Assembly (NCBI RefSeq): GCF_001953975.1
Contig: NZ_MBEJ01000129.1
Coordinates: forward strand, 1 to 64,000
Direction: 5' to 3'
Length of the DNA stretch: 64,000 nucleotides
From: Mycobacterium sp. NS-7484
GTDB taxonomy: Bacteria; Actinomycetota; Actinomycetes; Mycobacteriales; Mycobacteriaceae
Part shown: in pieces, positions 23,700-32,862 of the stretch
Layout of the letters: every line of letters begins with the position of its first letter
Position numbering within the stretch: position 1 is the first letter of the stretch
Notes under the pieces: generated by a model
Database searches by the model: none
What the model was told of the DNA's origin: nothing
What the model saw: only the letters and a program-made list of their open reading frames with translations
Program-made: the position numbers and the translations under genes

Positions 23700-25120
23700 T
23701 GACCACTCACCTCCAGGCTCAACAGATCGTCGACGGTCTCCCGACGGAGCACCAGGCGCGCCTTGCCATCCTTCACTGCGACCACGGCGGGTCGGCACAG
23801 CAGGTTGTAGCGGCTCGACATCGAGTAGCAGTACGCGCCGGTGGCGGCGACTGCCAACAGGTCACCGGGCGTGATGTCCTCGGACACCCAGGTATCGCGG
23901 ACGACGATATCGCCGGTCTCGCAGTGCTTTCCGACGATGCGCGCCAGGGTTGCGGGGGCGTCGCTGACGCGGGAGACCAGTCGCGCGTCGTACTCGGCGT
24001 CATACAGAGCCGGGCGGATGTTGTCGCTCATCCCGCCGTCGACGCTGACGTACCGACGCTGCGCGGTGGCACTGACGGCCACATCCTTGACGGTGCCCAC
24101 CTCGTAGAGGGTGATCGTGCCCGGTCCGGCGATCGCACGACCCGGTTCCACCACGAGTTTGGGGGTCGGCAGCCCGACGGCCTCCGATTCGCTCTTGACG
24201 ATGGCCTTGAGCTTGTCGGCCAGCTCTTGCATCGGCGGCGGATCGTCCTGCGGGGTGTACGAGATACCCAGGCCCCCACCGAGATCGATGACCGACATCT
24301 GGGAGGTCTTCTCCACACCGAACTCCGAGACCACGTCACGCAGCAGGCCGATCACCCGATGGGCGGCCACCTCGAATCCGGCCACGTCGAAGATCTGACT
24401 GCCGACGTGGCAATGCAAGCCGACCAGGCGCAGGTTTTCGGTGGCGAAGACCTTGCGGACCGCGTCCATCGCCGCGCCACTGGCCAGCGACAATCCGAAC
24501 TTCTGATCTTCGTGTGCGGTGGAGATGAACTCGTGCGTGTGCGCCTCCACGCCCGGCGTCACCCGCACCAGCACGTCCTGGACGACGCCGGCCGCACCGG
24601 CGATGGCGTCCAGGCGCTCGATCTCGATCTCGGAATCCAGCACGATGTGCCCGACCCCGTCCTTGACCGCCGTCGTCAGCTCGTCCACCGATTTGTTGTT
24701 GCCGTGCACCGTGATTCGCTCGGCCGGGAAATCGGCGTGCAGTGCCACCGCCAGTTCACCACCAGTCGCCACGTCCAGCGACAGTCCTTCGGCGGCCACC
24801 CAGCGCGCGATCTCGGTGCACAGGAACGCCTTCGACGCGTAGTGCACGTGCTCTCCACCGCCGAACGCCGCGGCGATCTCTCGGCAACGCGACCGGAAGT
24901 CGTCTTCGTCGATCACGAACAACGGTGTGCCGTACTCGGCAGCCAGATCGGTCACCGGCACCCCGGCGGTCGACACCACGCCGTCGTCACCGCGAACGAG
25001 GTTGCGGGGCCACACCTTGGGGGCTAGCAGCAGGATCTCCTCGGGGCTCTGCGGCTTGGCGGGCGCGCCCGGGTGATGGATCTCCTCGGCGTGCCGCGGC
25101 CCGGCGGGGTGCGCGTTCAC
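23696..25120 (-). CDS. lysA: Diaminopimelate decarboxylase
   Basis: LysA removes CO2 from meso-diaminopimelate to give lysine, with pyridoxal phosphate. The 474-residue protein is a fold-III PLP enzyme with HYASKAF carrying Lys97, [10 protein letters not shown], the glycine loop [10 protein letters not shown] and the C-terminal CETGDIVV (active-site Cys from the partner chain). The GTG start at 25120 overlaps the argS stop. Placement between argS and hom is conserved in mycobacteria and corynebacteria. Confidence 0.97.
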   Translation of the reverse strand: MNAHPAGPRHAEEIHHPGAPAKPQSPEEILLLAPKVWPRNLVRGDDGVVSTAGVPVTDLAAEYGTPLFVIDEDDFRSRCREIAAAFGGGEHVHYASKAFLCTEIARWVAAEGLSLDVATGGELAVALHADFPAERITVHGNNKSVDELTTAVKDGVGHIVLDSEIEIERLDAIAGAAGVVQDVLVRVTPGVEAHTHEFISTAHEDQKFGLSLASGAAMDAVRKVFATENLRLVGLHCHVGSQIFDVAGFEVAAHRVIGLLRDVVSEFGVEKTSQMSVIDLGGGLGISYTPQDDPPPMQELADKLKAIVKSESEAVGLPTPKLVVEPGRAIAGPGTITLYEVGTVKDVAVSATAQRRYVSVDGGMSDNIRPALYDAEYDARLVSRVSDAPATLARIVGKHCETGDIVVRDTWVSEDITPGDLLAVAATGAYCYSMSSRYNLLCRPAVVAVKDGKARLVLRRETVDDLLSLEVSGQ

Positions 25121-26766
25121 ATCCGCTCCGGGGCGGTGACGCCGAGGATGGCCAGACCGTTGCCGATCACCTGCCGCGTCGCCTCACACAACGCGAGCCG
25201 GGCAGCGTTGAGGTCACCCGGTGTCTCGTCGCCCTGCGGCAGCACCCGACAGGCGTCGTAGAACCGGTGGTAGTCACCGGCCAGATCCTCGAGGTAGCGG
25301 CACACGCGGTGCAGTTCCCGCAGCGCGGCAGCGGCTTTCAGCACCCGGGGGAACTCGCCCAGGTTGCGGATCAGGATGCCCTCTTTTTCGTGGGTCAGCA
25401 GATCCAGGTGGGCGGTATCGGCAGTGACGCCGAGATCGGCGGCATTGCGGGCCAGCGCCGAGAGCCGGGCATGCGCGTACTGCACGTAGTAGACCGGGTT
25501 TTCGTTCGACGCACTGGACCACAGAGCCAGATCGATGTCGATCGGGGTGTCCACCGACGAGCGGATCAGGGAGTACCGCGCGGCGTCGACGCCGATAGCC
25601 TCGACCAGATCGTCGAGGGTGATGACGGTGCCGGCGCGCTTGCTCATCCGCACGGGTTGGCCGTCGCGGACCAGGTTGACCATCTGGCCGATCAGCACCT
25701 CGACGGTGTCCGGGTTGTCCCCCAGCGCCGCAGCGGCGGCCTTCAGGCGGGCGATGTAGCCGTGGTGGTCGGCGCCGAGCATGTAGATGCACAGGTCGAA
25801 CCCGCGCTGACGCTTGTCCAGGTAGTACGCCAGGTCACCGGCGATGTAGGCGGCGTTGCCGTCGCTCTTGATGACGACGCGGTCTTTGTCGTCGCCGAAC
25901 TCGGTGGTGCGCAACCAGGTTGCGCCGTCCTTCTCGTAGATGTTGCCGGTCTCGCGCAGCTTGGCGATGGCCTGGTCCACGCGACCGGAGGTGTGCATCG
26001 AATCTTCGTGGGTGTACACGTCGAAGTCGGTGCCGAACTCGTGCAGCGATTCCTTGATGTGGGCGAACATCAGGTCCACGCCGATCTCGCGGAACGTCTC
26101 CTGCTGTTCGTCGGCGGGCAGGCTCATCACGTCGGGCCGCTTGGCCAGCACGGAGGCGGCGATGTCGTTGATGTAGGTGCCGGCGTAGCCGTCTTCGGGG
26201 GCCGGCTCGCCCTTGGCCGCGGCGACCAGCGAGCGGGCGAACCGGTCGATCTGGGCGCCGTGATCGTTGAAGTAGTACTCGCGGGTGACGTCGGCGCCCT
26301 GGGTGGTCAGCAGGCGCCCGAGCGCGTCGCCGACGGCGGCCCAGCGGGTGCCACCGATGTGGATGGGCCCGGTCGGGTTGGCCGAGACGAATTCCAGGTT
26401 GATCTTCTCGGCGAGTTCGGTCGAGTTGCCGTAGGCGTCGGCGGCGGTCAGCACGTTGGTGACGATGACGCCCTGCGCGGAGGCTTCGATGCGCAGGTTG
26501 ACGAAGCCGGGTCCGGCGACCTCGGCGGCAGCGATGCCGTCGGCCGCGGCCAGCGCGGCGGCCAGCCAGCCGGCCAGCTCGCGCGGATTGACCCCGACCT
26601 TCTTACCGAGCTGCAGCGCGAGGTTGGTCGCGTAATCACCGTGCTCAAGGTTGCGCGGGCGCTCGACCGTGACGGTGTCGGGCAGCGCGGCGGTGTCCAG
26701 GTCATGTTCGGTCAGCACTGCGGCGGCAGTGGCCTTGAGCAGCTCGGCAAGGTCGGCGGGGGTCAC
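25117..26766 (-). CDS. argS: Arginyl-tRNA synthetase
   Basis: ArgRS charges tRNA-Arg. The 549-residue class I enzyme has the HIGH-type motif as HIGG (136-139 in [11 protein letters not shown]) and the KMSKS-type motif as MSKRAG, with the DALR anticodon-binding domain at the C-terminus. It leads the lysine/threonine gene chain; in Corynebacterium the argS-lysA pair is known to respond to arginine and lysine. A tRNA-Arg gene is divergent 106 bp upstream. The start is GTG. Confidence 0.97.
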   Translation of the reverse strand: MTPADLAELLKATAAAVLTEHDLDTAALPDTVTVERPRNLEHGDYATNLALQLGKKVGVNPRELAGWLAAALAAADGIAAAEVAGPGFVNLRIEASAQGVIVTNVLTAADAYGNSTELAEKINLEFVSANPTGPIHIGGTRWAAVGDALGRLLTTQGADVTREYYFNDHGAQIDRFARSLVAAAKGEPAPEDGYAGTYINDIAASVLAKRPDVMSLPADEQQETFREIGVDLMFAHIKESLHEFGTDFDVYTHEDSMHTSGRVDQAIAKLRETGNIYEKDGATWLRTTEFGDDKDRVVIKSDGNAAYIAGDLAYYLDKRQRGFDLCIYMLGADHHGYIARLKAAAAALGDNPDTVEVLIGQMVNLVRDGQPVRMSKRAGTVITLDDLVEAIGVDAARYSLIRSSVDTPIDIDLALWSSASNENPVYYVQYAHARLSALARNAADLGVTADTAHLDLLTHEKEGILIRNLGEFPRVLKAAAALRELHRVCRYLEDLAGDYHRFYDACRVLPQGDETPGDLNAARLALCEATRQVIGNGLAILGVTAPERM

Positions 26767-26811
26767 GAGGGTCCATCCTATGGTCTGGGGTGGCTGCGCC
26801 CCGAATCCATA

Positions 26812-26839
26812 TTGGCCGCGGCATGCGCTACGCTATGCA
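26812..26839 (+). promoter_or_regulatory. Candidate tRNA-Arg promoter
   Basis: TTGGCC (26812-26817) and TATGCA (26834-26839) with a 16-nt spacer lie 33 nt before the tRNA. The match is modest and no start site can be confirmed. Confidence 0.35.
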
Positions 26840-26872
26840 AGCCCAATCGGCGCAGCTGATCTTCAGCCCCGC

Positions 26873-26945
26873 GCCCCCGTAGCTCAGGGGATAGAGCGTC
26901 TGCCTCCGGAGCAGAAGGCCGCAGGTTCGAATCCTGCCGGGGGCA
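26873..26945 (+). tRNA. tRNA-Arg (anticodon CCG)
   Basis: A 73-nt cloverleaf: acceptor stem GCCCCCG pairs with CGGGGGC, followed by A as discriminator. The D arm contains AGCTC-AGGGGAT-AGAGC, the anticodon stem TCTGC/GCAGA encloses the loop CTCCGGA with anticodon CCG (reads CGG), and the T arm has GGTTCGAATCC. The CCA end is not encoded. Its 3' flank holds a decayed antitoxin fragment, as is common next to tRNA genes used as integration sites. Confidence 0.97.
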
Positions 26946-27030
26946 CTCTTCTAAACCGCCACTGACCAGGACGTTTACTTCGCTCACGCACCTGGACCGC
27001 CTCGCGACCGGGTGTGCGAACGGTGCGAGA

Positions 27031-27180
27031 TCACGTCGGGATGCAGTGATCGACGACTTCCACACGCACGTGAATGCCGAGCTTCGCGGCGGCGTCCACC
27101 AAGGCGTCCAGCGAGAATTTGGAAACCTTGCCCCGGAACAGGTCCGAGACGCGCGGCTGCGTGAGTACAGGCCCACGAGG
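27031..27180 (-). pseudogene. Remnant of a HigA/XRE-type helix-turn-helix antitoxin
   Basis: On the minus strand an open frame ending in TGA at 27033-27031 encodes about 49 residues that include LTQPRVSDLFRGKVSKFSLD and then ALVDAAAKLGIHVRVEV. This is the second half of the HTH of HigA-like XRE antitoxins (typical form: GxTQPRVSDLxRGKxxxFSLDALVxMA). The first half is gone: an in-frame stop lies at 27183-27181 and there is no start codon or ribosome site. No toxin partner is visible. It sits between the tRNA-Arg gene and the ABC transporter. I see no other gene in 26946-27213. Confidence 0.7.
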
Positions 27181-27213
27181 TCAATGTTCCTCGCGGGCCT
27201 GCCGACCTGATCT

Positions 27214-28899
27214 TCAGAACGCTCCCGGCGCCGACTTGCGGTGCAGTACCCACACGGTTGCCGTGACCATGACGACGGTGAACGCGACCAGCGCAATGAG
27301 GCTGGTGCCGGTGCCGCCGCTGAAGGTGTCGCGATAGCCGGACATGGCCGGCAGCGTGGTGGTGAACCGGTCGAGGTCCAGGTCCCGACCGAGCGCTTCG
27401 AACGCATGCCGGTTGGCCAAGCCATAGCTCATGACCCGACCGGGGGCGGCCATGTCGTCGACGGGCACGATCGCACCGCCGAACAGAACTTGCGGGAAGC
27501 ACAGCATCGGCAGCGCCAGGGCGGCCTGCGCGGCATTGGAGACCGCGGCCGAGGCAAACAGACCCAGTGCCAGCGCCGAGGTTGCCTCCACGAGGATCGT
27601 CACGAACAACAGCCCGTACACGTGCCACCCGAGTGCAGGCAGCCGGCCGAGGCCTCGCAGCACGCCGAGCAGTACCGCGCTCACCAGAGCGAGCACCGGA
27701 AGCAGCGCGGTCAGCTTGGATCCCACATACGCGGCGACGCTCACGCCCGCCAGCCGCTCCCGCCGGAATACCGCCATCTCCCCGACGATCTGCAGCAGGC
27801 CGTAGGTCAGACCGAAGAAGAAGCCGTCGAACGCGATCCAGAAAACAATCTGTGCCGGACCGATATCGGACACAGCGGTGGCATCGAAGGCGCCGCGCCG
27901 AAACAGCGTCGCCATCATCGCGGTGACCAAGACCGGTGAGCCCAGCAGGATCGCCAGCGTCAGCCGATTACGAAGGAGCACGTCGACATTGCGCCGCGTC
28001 AAGGTCCACCACTGCTCGATCATCCCGGGAGTCTTGCTCTTTGCCGGATCGACCGGAACCAGGGCTGCTGTCTCGCCATGGTCGCTGGTCGCGACCTGAC
28101 GCTGCTCGTCGAACCGCTGCGCCCAGGCCGCCGGGGTCCCCTCGGTGGCAAGTTTCTCGTAGATCTCGGCCAGATCCTCGACGCCGAAATAACGCCGGGC
28201 GTCTGCCGGGCTGCCGGTGAAGGCAAGGAAGCCGTCGCGCGCGAGAAACACCACCCGATCGCACAGTTCGATGCCGGCCGGCTCATGGGTGGCGAGAACG
28301 ACGGTGACGCCGCTGCGGCTCAGTCGATACAGCAGACGCATCACCTCGGCCGCTGTTGCCGGGTCCAGCCCGGAGGTCGGTTCGTCGAGGAAGAAGATCC
28401 GCGGCCGGGTCAGGAGCTCCACGGCGATGCTCGCCCGCTTGCGTTGGCCACCGGACAGCGCCCGGACCGGTACCTCGGCTCGATCAGCCAGATCGAGGTC
28501 ACGCATCGTCTGTTCGACGACGCGGTCAGCCTCAACTGCCGGGGTGCCCGCGGGCAGCCTCAGCCGAGCGGCGTAGCGCAACGTCCGGCGCAGCGGCATC
28601 TCCAGATGGATGATGTCGTCTTGCGGTACATAGCCAACCCGGGCATCGGCGCCCCCACGCGCGCCGCGAACGATGCCGTCGTGCCGGACCTCTCCGTCGG
28701 ACGGCTGCTGCAGCCCGGCCAGCGTCTCGAGCAATGTGGTCTTGCCCGCGCCACTGCCGCCGGCGATGGCGACCAGTTCGCCGGGCTGCACGGTCAGCGA
28801 GAGCTCGTGCAGGAGCTGCCGGGAGCCGGCGTGGCGACTGACCCTGAATGCCTCGATTCGACCCCCGACGAGCGGTGGCTCGACTGCCAATGCGGTCAT
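27214..28899 (-). CDS. ABCG-type ABC transporter, ATPase fused to permease
   Basis: The 561-residue half-transporter has an N-terminal ATPase (Walker A GGSGAGKTT near 48-56, signature ALSGGQRKRASIA, Walker B RIFFLDEPTSGLDP) and a C-terminal ABC-2 membrane domain with about six hydrophobic segments from residue 300. The ATPase-then-permease order and the VGYVPQDD motif are those of the ABCG/White family. It probably works as a dimer exporting a hydrophobic compound; substrate unknown. ATG at 28899 is chosen because GGGAGG lies 7 nt upstream; an in-frame TTG at 28914 lies within that ribosome site. It stands alone as a unit. Confidence 0.88.
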   Translation of the reverse strand: MTALAVEPPLVGGRIEAFRVSRHAGSRQLLHELSLTVQPGELVAIAGGSGAGKTTLLETLAGLQQPSDGEVRHDGIVRGARGGADARVGYVPQDDIIHLEMPLRRTLRYAARLRLPAGTPAVEADRVVEQTMRDLDLADRAEVPVRALSGGQRKRASIAVELLTRPRIFFLDEPTSGLDPATAAEVMRLLYRLSRSGVTVVLATHEPAGIELCDRVVFLARDGFLAFTGSPADARRYFGVEDLAEIYEKLATEGTPAAWAQRFDEQRQVATSDHGETAALVPVDPAKSKTPGMIEQWWTLTRRNVDVLLRNRLTLAILLGSPVLVTAMMATLFRRGAFDATAVSDIGPAQIVFWIAFDGFFFGLTYGLLQIVGEMAVFRRERLAGVSVAAYVGSKLTALLPVLALVSAVLLGVLRGLGRLPALGWHVYGLLFVTILVEATSALALGLFASAAVSNAAQAALALPMLCFPQVLFGGAIVPVDDMAAPGRVMSYGLANRHAFEALGRDLDLDRFTTTLPAMSGYRDTFSGGTGTSLIALVAFTVVMVTATVWVLHRKSAPGAF

Positions 28900-28984
28900 G
28901 ATGGAACCTCCCAAAAACGCTGAATTAGCTGGTCAGGTCCCGATCATCGGCCTGAGGCGCTGAAATCCGCATGAGGCATTCGCC

Positions 28985-30541
28985 TCAAATGGGGCCGGCC
29001 AGCCCTCGGTCGATGGCCGCCAGGGTCGCTTGGGTGCGATTGCTGACGCCGAGCTTGGCATAGAGCCGCTCGACATGGTTGCGCGCCGTCTTCTCGGCGA
29101 TGAACAGCGTGGCCCCGATCTCGCGGTTGGATCTCCCCTGCGCGACGAGCCGTAACACCTCGACCTCGCGGGCGGTGAGCCGCAATGATGGTCCTGCCCG
29201 TGGCGCCGGCCGATGCCCGGCCGCGGCCAACACCGCTTCTACCGACTCCGTGTCGAGTCTGCCGTCGCGCGCCTCGTGGCGCAGCCGTCCAGCGACATCG
29301 GCACCGCCGGAATTCTCCTCTCGCAGAACGCGATACGTCACAGTCGCCGCCAACAGCCGGTCGGACACGCTGAGCTCCGAACCCGAGATGCCTCTGGGAA
29401 ATCCGGAGCCGTCGATCCGCTCCTCGTGCTTGGTAGCCAGCGGGACAACCGATTTCAAGCCGTCGACGCGATCGAGAATCCGTCCCGTCAGGTACGGATA
29501 CAGGTGCATCCGTTCGGTTTCTGCCGTGGTCAGCGGACCTATCTTTTCCCAGATGAGGTTGGATACGCCCAATTTTCCCAGACCGTGCACCAGTCCGGCT
29601 CGGTACAGTCGCGTCACCTCGGCCCGCGGCATCCGCATCTGCCGGGCTGCCGCTGCGGCCAGCTCTGCGATGCCGCGCGAGTAGCCCGGCGACACCGGAC
29701 ATTTGAGATCGACGAAATCGGCCATCGCCCGGAGGAATTCATCGATCTCGTCCTGGTTGAGAATCCGATCGCGGTCGGGTGCGAGGGCCAGCGCCGCGGT
29801 CCAGACGTCGACGTCGAGCAGCCCGTCGACAATCGCGGCGGCGTCGCGCTCGAACGCATCCACGACGTCCGGACTGAACTGGGTGCCACGACGGCTCCGC
29901 ACCACCTCGATCGCCTTGCCGAGCCCGCCGGTGCGGAGGTGAACCTCGACCACATCGGCAAGACCGACGATCCGTATCTCGACCGGGATCCTGTCGCCCG
30001 CAATGTTATTGGGCATACCGCGGCCATCCCACCGCTCGAAGACGAAGGCAAGCGCCGCACCCACGTCACGATCCAGGCCCATCCGGTCGGACAGCACGCC
30101 GGCTGAACTGCAGTGTGAACTGATGAGTTGGGCCACTCGATTACGGGCGGTGAGCACGAAGGCAGCGGACCGGATGCCGCGCTCCCAACCGGGTAGGCCC
30201 CGTCCGACGTGGCTGATCATCAACCGCAGTAACGGCAATCCGGCTCGGTCCACGCCGTAGGTGTCAGCCCGAAAAGCGATGTCGTCACCGAAGAGAGCGG
30301 ATAGTTCATGGGAGTCGGCGTGGCAGCCAATCCAGCCAACCAGATTTGCGTAGTACACCGTCGCCCGCTGTCGCAGGTCGAGTCCCATCCGCTCGGCGAG
30401 CCGCACGGAAATCAGTGATGACCTGAGCATGTGTTCCATCGGCTGGCCGAGGCCGAGGTCGATTGCCAGCGAGACCGCCGCCAGCAACTCGGCCTTACAC
30501 AGACCGCTTCCCGAGTCGTGCCGCGTCGCGGGCGGGTGCAC
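28985..30541 (-). CDS. Tandem HD-GYP-like protein with LuxR-type DNA-binding domain
   Basis: The protein (about 518 residues) has two HD-GYP-like halves and a C-terminal LuxR HTH ([21 protein letters not shown], about 455-515). Each half keeps a GYP-like motif (DGRGMP in the first, DGSGFP in the second). The metal-binding HD pair is not intact: the second half reads HGLGK and KHEER where active enzymes have HDIGK and HHE. It is therefore more likely a sensor or binding domain linked to transcription control than an active c-di-GMP phosphodiesterase. The GTG at 30541 gives a reasonable N-terminus, but no clear ribosome site precedes it. It is divergent from the acyl-CoA dehydrogenase gene. Confidence 0.78.
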   Translation of the reverse strand: MHPPATRHDSGSGLCKAELLAAVSLAIDLGLGQPMEHMLRSSLISVRLAERMGLDLRQRATVYYANLVGWIGCHADSHELSALFGDDIAFRADTYGVDRAGLPLLRLMISHVGRGLPGWERGIRSAAFVLTARNRVAQLISSHCSSAGVLSDRMGLDRDVGAALAFVFERWDGRGMPNNIAGDRIPVEIRIVGLADVVEVHLRTGGLGKAIEVVRSRRGTQFSPDVVDAFERDAAAIVDGLLDVDVWTAALALAPDRDRILNQDEIDEFLRAMADFVDLKCPVSPGYSRGIAELAAAAARQMRMPRAEVTRLYRAGLVHGLGKLGVSNLIWEKIGPLTTAETERMHLYPYLTGRILDRVDGLKSVVPLATKHEERIDGSGFPRGISGSELSVSDRLLAATVTYRVLREENSGGADVAGRLRHEARDGRLDTESVEAVLAAAGHRPAPRAGPSLRLTAREVEVLRLVAQGRSNREIGATLFIAEKTARNHVERLYAKLGVSNRTQATLAAIDRGLAGPI

Positions 30542-30640
30542 GAGTTCATTTTGCCCGCAGAACTGGAATCCGCCAGCGCTCTGATCGTCGTACCGGCCGC
30601 TATGGAATATTTTTCTTCGAGCCGTGAAAGGAACGCCACC

Positions 30641-31798
30641 GTGATCACCTTGTCCGCCGAAGAGCAGGCCATCGTCAGTACCGTCCGCGACTTCGTCGAC
30701 AAGCAGGTCCGGCCGGTGGTCCGAGAGCTCGAACATGCCAACACCTACCCCGAAGAGCTCATCGAGGCGATGAAGGAGATGGGCATCTTCGGCCTGGCGA
30801 TCCCGGAGCCCTACGGCTTCGCCGCGGTCTCGATGCCGTGTTATGCCCAGGTCACCGAGGAACTGGCCCGTGGCTGGATGAGCCTGGCCGGTGCGATGGG
30901 TGGCCACACCGTGGTGTCGAAGCTGCTGTTGCAGTTCGGCACCGAGGAGCAGAAGCAGAAATACCTGCCCCGGATGGCCACCGGGGAGCTGCGCGCGACC
31001 ATGGCTCTCACCGAACCCGGTGGCGGTTCCGATCTGCAGGCCATGCGTACCGTCGCCGCCAAGGACGACACCGGTTATCTGATCAACGGCTCGAAGACCT
31101 GGATCAGCAATGCCCGCAAGGCCGGCCTGGTCGCCCTGCTGTGCAAGACCGATCCGACCGCCTCCCCCGCCCACAAGGGGGTGTCGATTCTGTTGGTCGA
31201 GAAGGTCCCCGGTTTCACGGTCTCGAAGGATCTGCCGAAGCTCGGTTACAAAGGCGTGGAAAGTTGCGAGATCAATTTCGTTGACTGCCACGTGGATTCG
31301 GATGCCGTACTGGGCGGTGCCGAGGGACACGGCTTCGCCCAGATGATGAAGGGCCTGGAGGTCGGACGGATCCAGGTGGCCGCCCGCGCCACCGGTGTGG
31401 CCCGCGCGGCCTTCGACGACGCACTGCAGTACGCACAAGATCGCGAGAGCTTCGGGGTGCCGATCTGGCAGCACCAATCGGTCGGCAACATGCTGGCCGA
31501 CATGGGAACCAAGCTCTACGCCGCCCGCAGCCTGCTGCTCGACACCGCCGAGCGGCTCGATGCCGGCGGCCGCTGCGACATGGAAGCCGGTATGGCCAAG
31601 CTGTTCGCCTCGGAGACTGCGATGGAGATCGCCCTGAACGCGGTGCGCATCCACGGCGGCTACGGGTACAGCACCGAATACGACGTCGAGCGCTACTTCC
31701 GCGACGCACCGCTGATGATCGTCGGCGAGGGCACCAACGAGATCCAACGCGGCGTCATCGCCAAGCAACTCGTCAAGCGCGGCGGGCTCGACATCTGA
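30641..31798 (+). CDS. Acyl-CoA dehydrogenase
   Basis: FAD enzyme of beta-oxidation-type reactions. The 385-residue protein shows the acyl-CoA dehydrogenase signatures [12 protein letters not shown] and [10 protein letters not shown] in the middle domain, and [20 protein letters not shown] with [13 protein letters not shown] at the end; the Glu of GEGTNE is the usual catalytic base position. GTG at 30641 has GAAAGGA 8 nt upstream and is preferred to the many upstream in-frame codons. It is divergent from the HD-GYP/LuxR gene, which may regulate it. The substrate is unknown. Confidence 0.92.
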   Translation: MITLSAEEQAIVSTVRDFVDKQVRPVVRELEHANTYPEELIEAMKEMGIFGLAIPEPYGFAAVSMPCYAQVTEELARGWMSLAGAMGGHTVVSKLLLQFGTEEQKQKYLPRMATGELRATMALTEPGGGSDLQAMRTVAAKDDTGYLINGSKTWISNARKAGLVALLCKTDPTASPAHKGVSILLVEKVPGFTVSKDLPKLGYKGVESCEINFVDCHVDSDAVLGGAEGHGFAQMMKGLEVGRIQVAARATGVARAAFDDALQYAQDRESFGVPIWQHQSVGNMLADMGTKLYAARSLLLDTAERLDAGGRCDMEAGMAKLFASETAMEIALNAVRIHGGYGYSTEYDVERYFRDAPLMIVGEGTNEIQRGVIAKQLVKRGGLDI

Positions 31799-31940
31799 GG
31801 CGAAAAAAGTTGCCATGGCAAACACCCCACGGGTGGACTCCGCGGCCCAACCGACAGCGTATTGCTTAGCTGCACTACCAGCTATTTACCAGTACGAACC
31901 ATCGTCGGTCCACGATCTGAAAACTTCCGCAAAAAACACC

Positions 31941-31986
31941 TTCAGCAAACCCGGCCCAGGGTATACAGTGACCGTTGTGCAACGGT
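31941..31986 (+). promoter_or_regulatory. Candidate promoter overlapped by a palindromic operator
   Basis: TTCAGC (31941-31946, weak -35), a 17-nt spacer and TACAGT (31964-31969, TANNNT -10) would start transcription near 31976. The predicted start lies inside the perfect palindrome ACCGTTG-TG-CAACGGT (31971-31986), the usual place of a repressor operator. The reading is inference from sequence only. Confidence 0.4.
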
Positions 31987-32110
31987 ACTTCGGCAGGGGG
32001 CCAACATGAAGGACACGAGCACCGGGCGGTGATGGCTAGGGGGAGTAAGCCTCCGAACGCCGCCTCACGTCAGTGGTGACCCGTATACCGCGGGTCACCA
32101 CTGATCTGTT
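31976..32110 (+). ncRNA. Candidate short transcript with two tiny overlapping ORFs
   Basis: From the candidate promoter to the hairpin at 32071-32103 a transcript of about 135 nt is possible. It carries AGGGGG (31995-32000) 5 nt before ATG at 32006, opening an 8-codon frame (MKDTSTGR, 32006-32032), whose TGA overlaps a second ATG (TGATG) of a 15-codon frame (MARGSKPPNAASRQW, 32032-32079). It could be a leader peptide remnant, a small peptide operon, or a small RNA with chance ORFs. Nothing downstream on this strand is controlled by it. Confidence 0.3.
32071..32103. terminator. Hairpin downstream of ssuB-type gene, probably bidirectional
   Basis: Perfect 13-bp inverted repeat CAGTGGTGACCCG-N7-CGGGTCACCACTG. 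On the minus strand it lies 21 nt after the stop of the ABC ATPase gene and is not followed by T residues. On the plus strand it is followed by ATCTGTTT, so it can also end a plus-strand transcript from the candidate promoter at 31964. Confidence 0.65.
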
Positions 32111-32124
32111 TGCGGCCCATGCGA

Positions 32125-32862
32125 TTAACCGGAGGTCGCCACTCCGAGCGCGCCGAGCAGCGCCTCACGATGCGCGATGAACTCCCGGTTGCGGTAGGTG
32201 CGCGCGTCCGGCGTCTCGAAATCCAGTTGCCGGTCCACGACGAACGTTCCCCGGTCGAGCACCAGCACCCGGTCGGCCAGCGTCACGGCCTCGTCGACAT
32301 CGTGGGTCACCAGCAGCACCCCCGGTTGGTACTTGGCGCACAGTTCCTTGAGCAGGTGGTGCATCCGCACCCGGGTCAGGGCGTCGAGCGCCCCGAAGGG
32401 CTCGTCGGCCAGCAGCAGTGCGGGGTTGCGCACCAGCGAGCGGGCCAGTGCCACGCGCTGCTGCTCACCGCCGGACAGCTCGTACGGCCAGGCATGTTCG
32501 CGACCGGCCAGGCCGACATCGGCCAGCACCGCACTGGCCTGTTCTTTGACATCGCGACCGGACAGCCCGAGGGCAACGTTGTCGAGCACGCGTGACCATG
32601 GCAGCAGCCGGGAATCCTGGAACACCACCGACACGTCGCGGGCGATGAACAGGTCTCCGGCTCCGTCCACGCCGTGGTCCAAACCGGCCAGGGAACGCAG
32701 CAGGGTGCTCTTGCCGGAGCCGCTGCGTCCCAGTAGGGCGACGAACTCGCCTTTGCGAATTGTCAGGTCGACGGAATCGAGAATCGTTGTGCCGCCGAAG
32801 GACCGGGTCAGGTTCCACACGACGGCCACTTCTTCGGTCAGGTTCCCAGTGCGCGTCGCCAC
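32125..32862 (-). CDS. ABC transporter ATPase, sulfonate/nitrate/taurine type (SsuB-like)
   Basis: The 245-residue ATPase drives uptake of an organosulfur or similar anion. It has Walker A GRSGSGKS (45-52), the signature ELSGGEQQRVALARSL, Walker B LLLADEPFGALDALTR and the switch His in LLVTHDVDEAV, all as in SsuB/TauB. The GTG start at 32862 has GAGGAGG 8 nt upstream and overlaps the permease gene by 25 nt. It is the last gene of the four-gene operon from 36131. Confidence 0.9.
   Translation of the reverse strand: MATRTGNLTEEVAVVWNLTRSFGGTTILDSVDLTIRKGEFVALLGRSGSGKSTLLRSLAGLDHGVDGAGDLFIARDVSVVFQDSRLLPWSRVLDNVALGLSGRDVKEQASAVLADVGLAGREHAWPYELSGGEQQRVALARSLVRNPALLLADEPFGALDALTRVRMHHLLKELCAKYQPGVLLVTHDVDEAVTLADRVLVLDRGTFVVDRQLDFETPDARTYRNREFIAHREALLGALGVATSG

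Larger units (their letters stand above)
31799..32124. other. Gene-poor intergenic region with operator-like and hairpin structures
   Basis: No ordinary gene is visible in these 326 bp, but the region is structured. It holds an inverted repeat TAGCTG-N6-CAGCTA (31867-31884), an AT-rich part (31861-31950), a promoter-like -10, a palindrome, two tiny overlapping ORFs and a 13-bp hairpin, each listed below or under findings. Confidence 0.6.

Noticed and set aside
30542-31825. Minus-strand open frame extending the HD-GYP/LuxR gene across the acyl-CoA dehydrogenase
   Set aside because: The extension is fully antisense to a clear acyl-CoA dehydrogenase gene and has no recognisable domain, so the start is placed at 30541.
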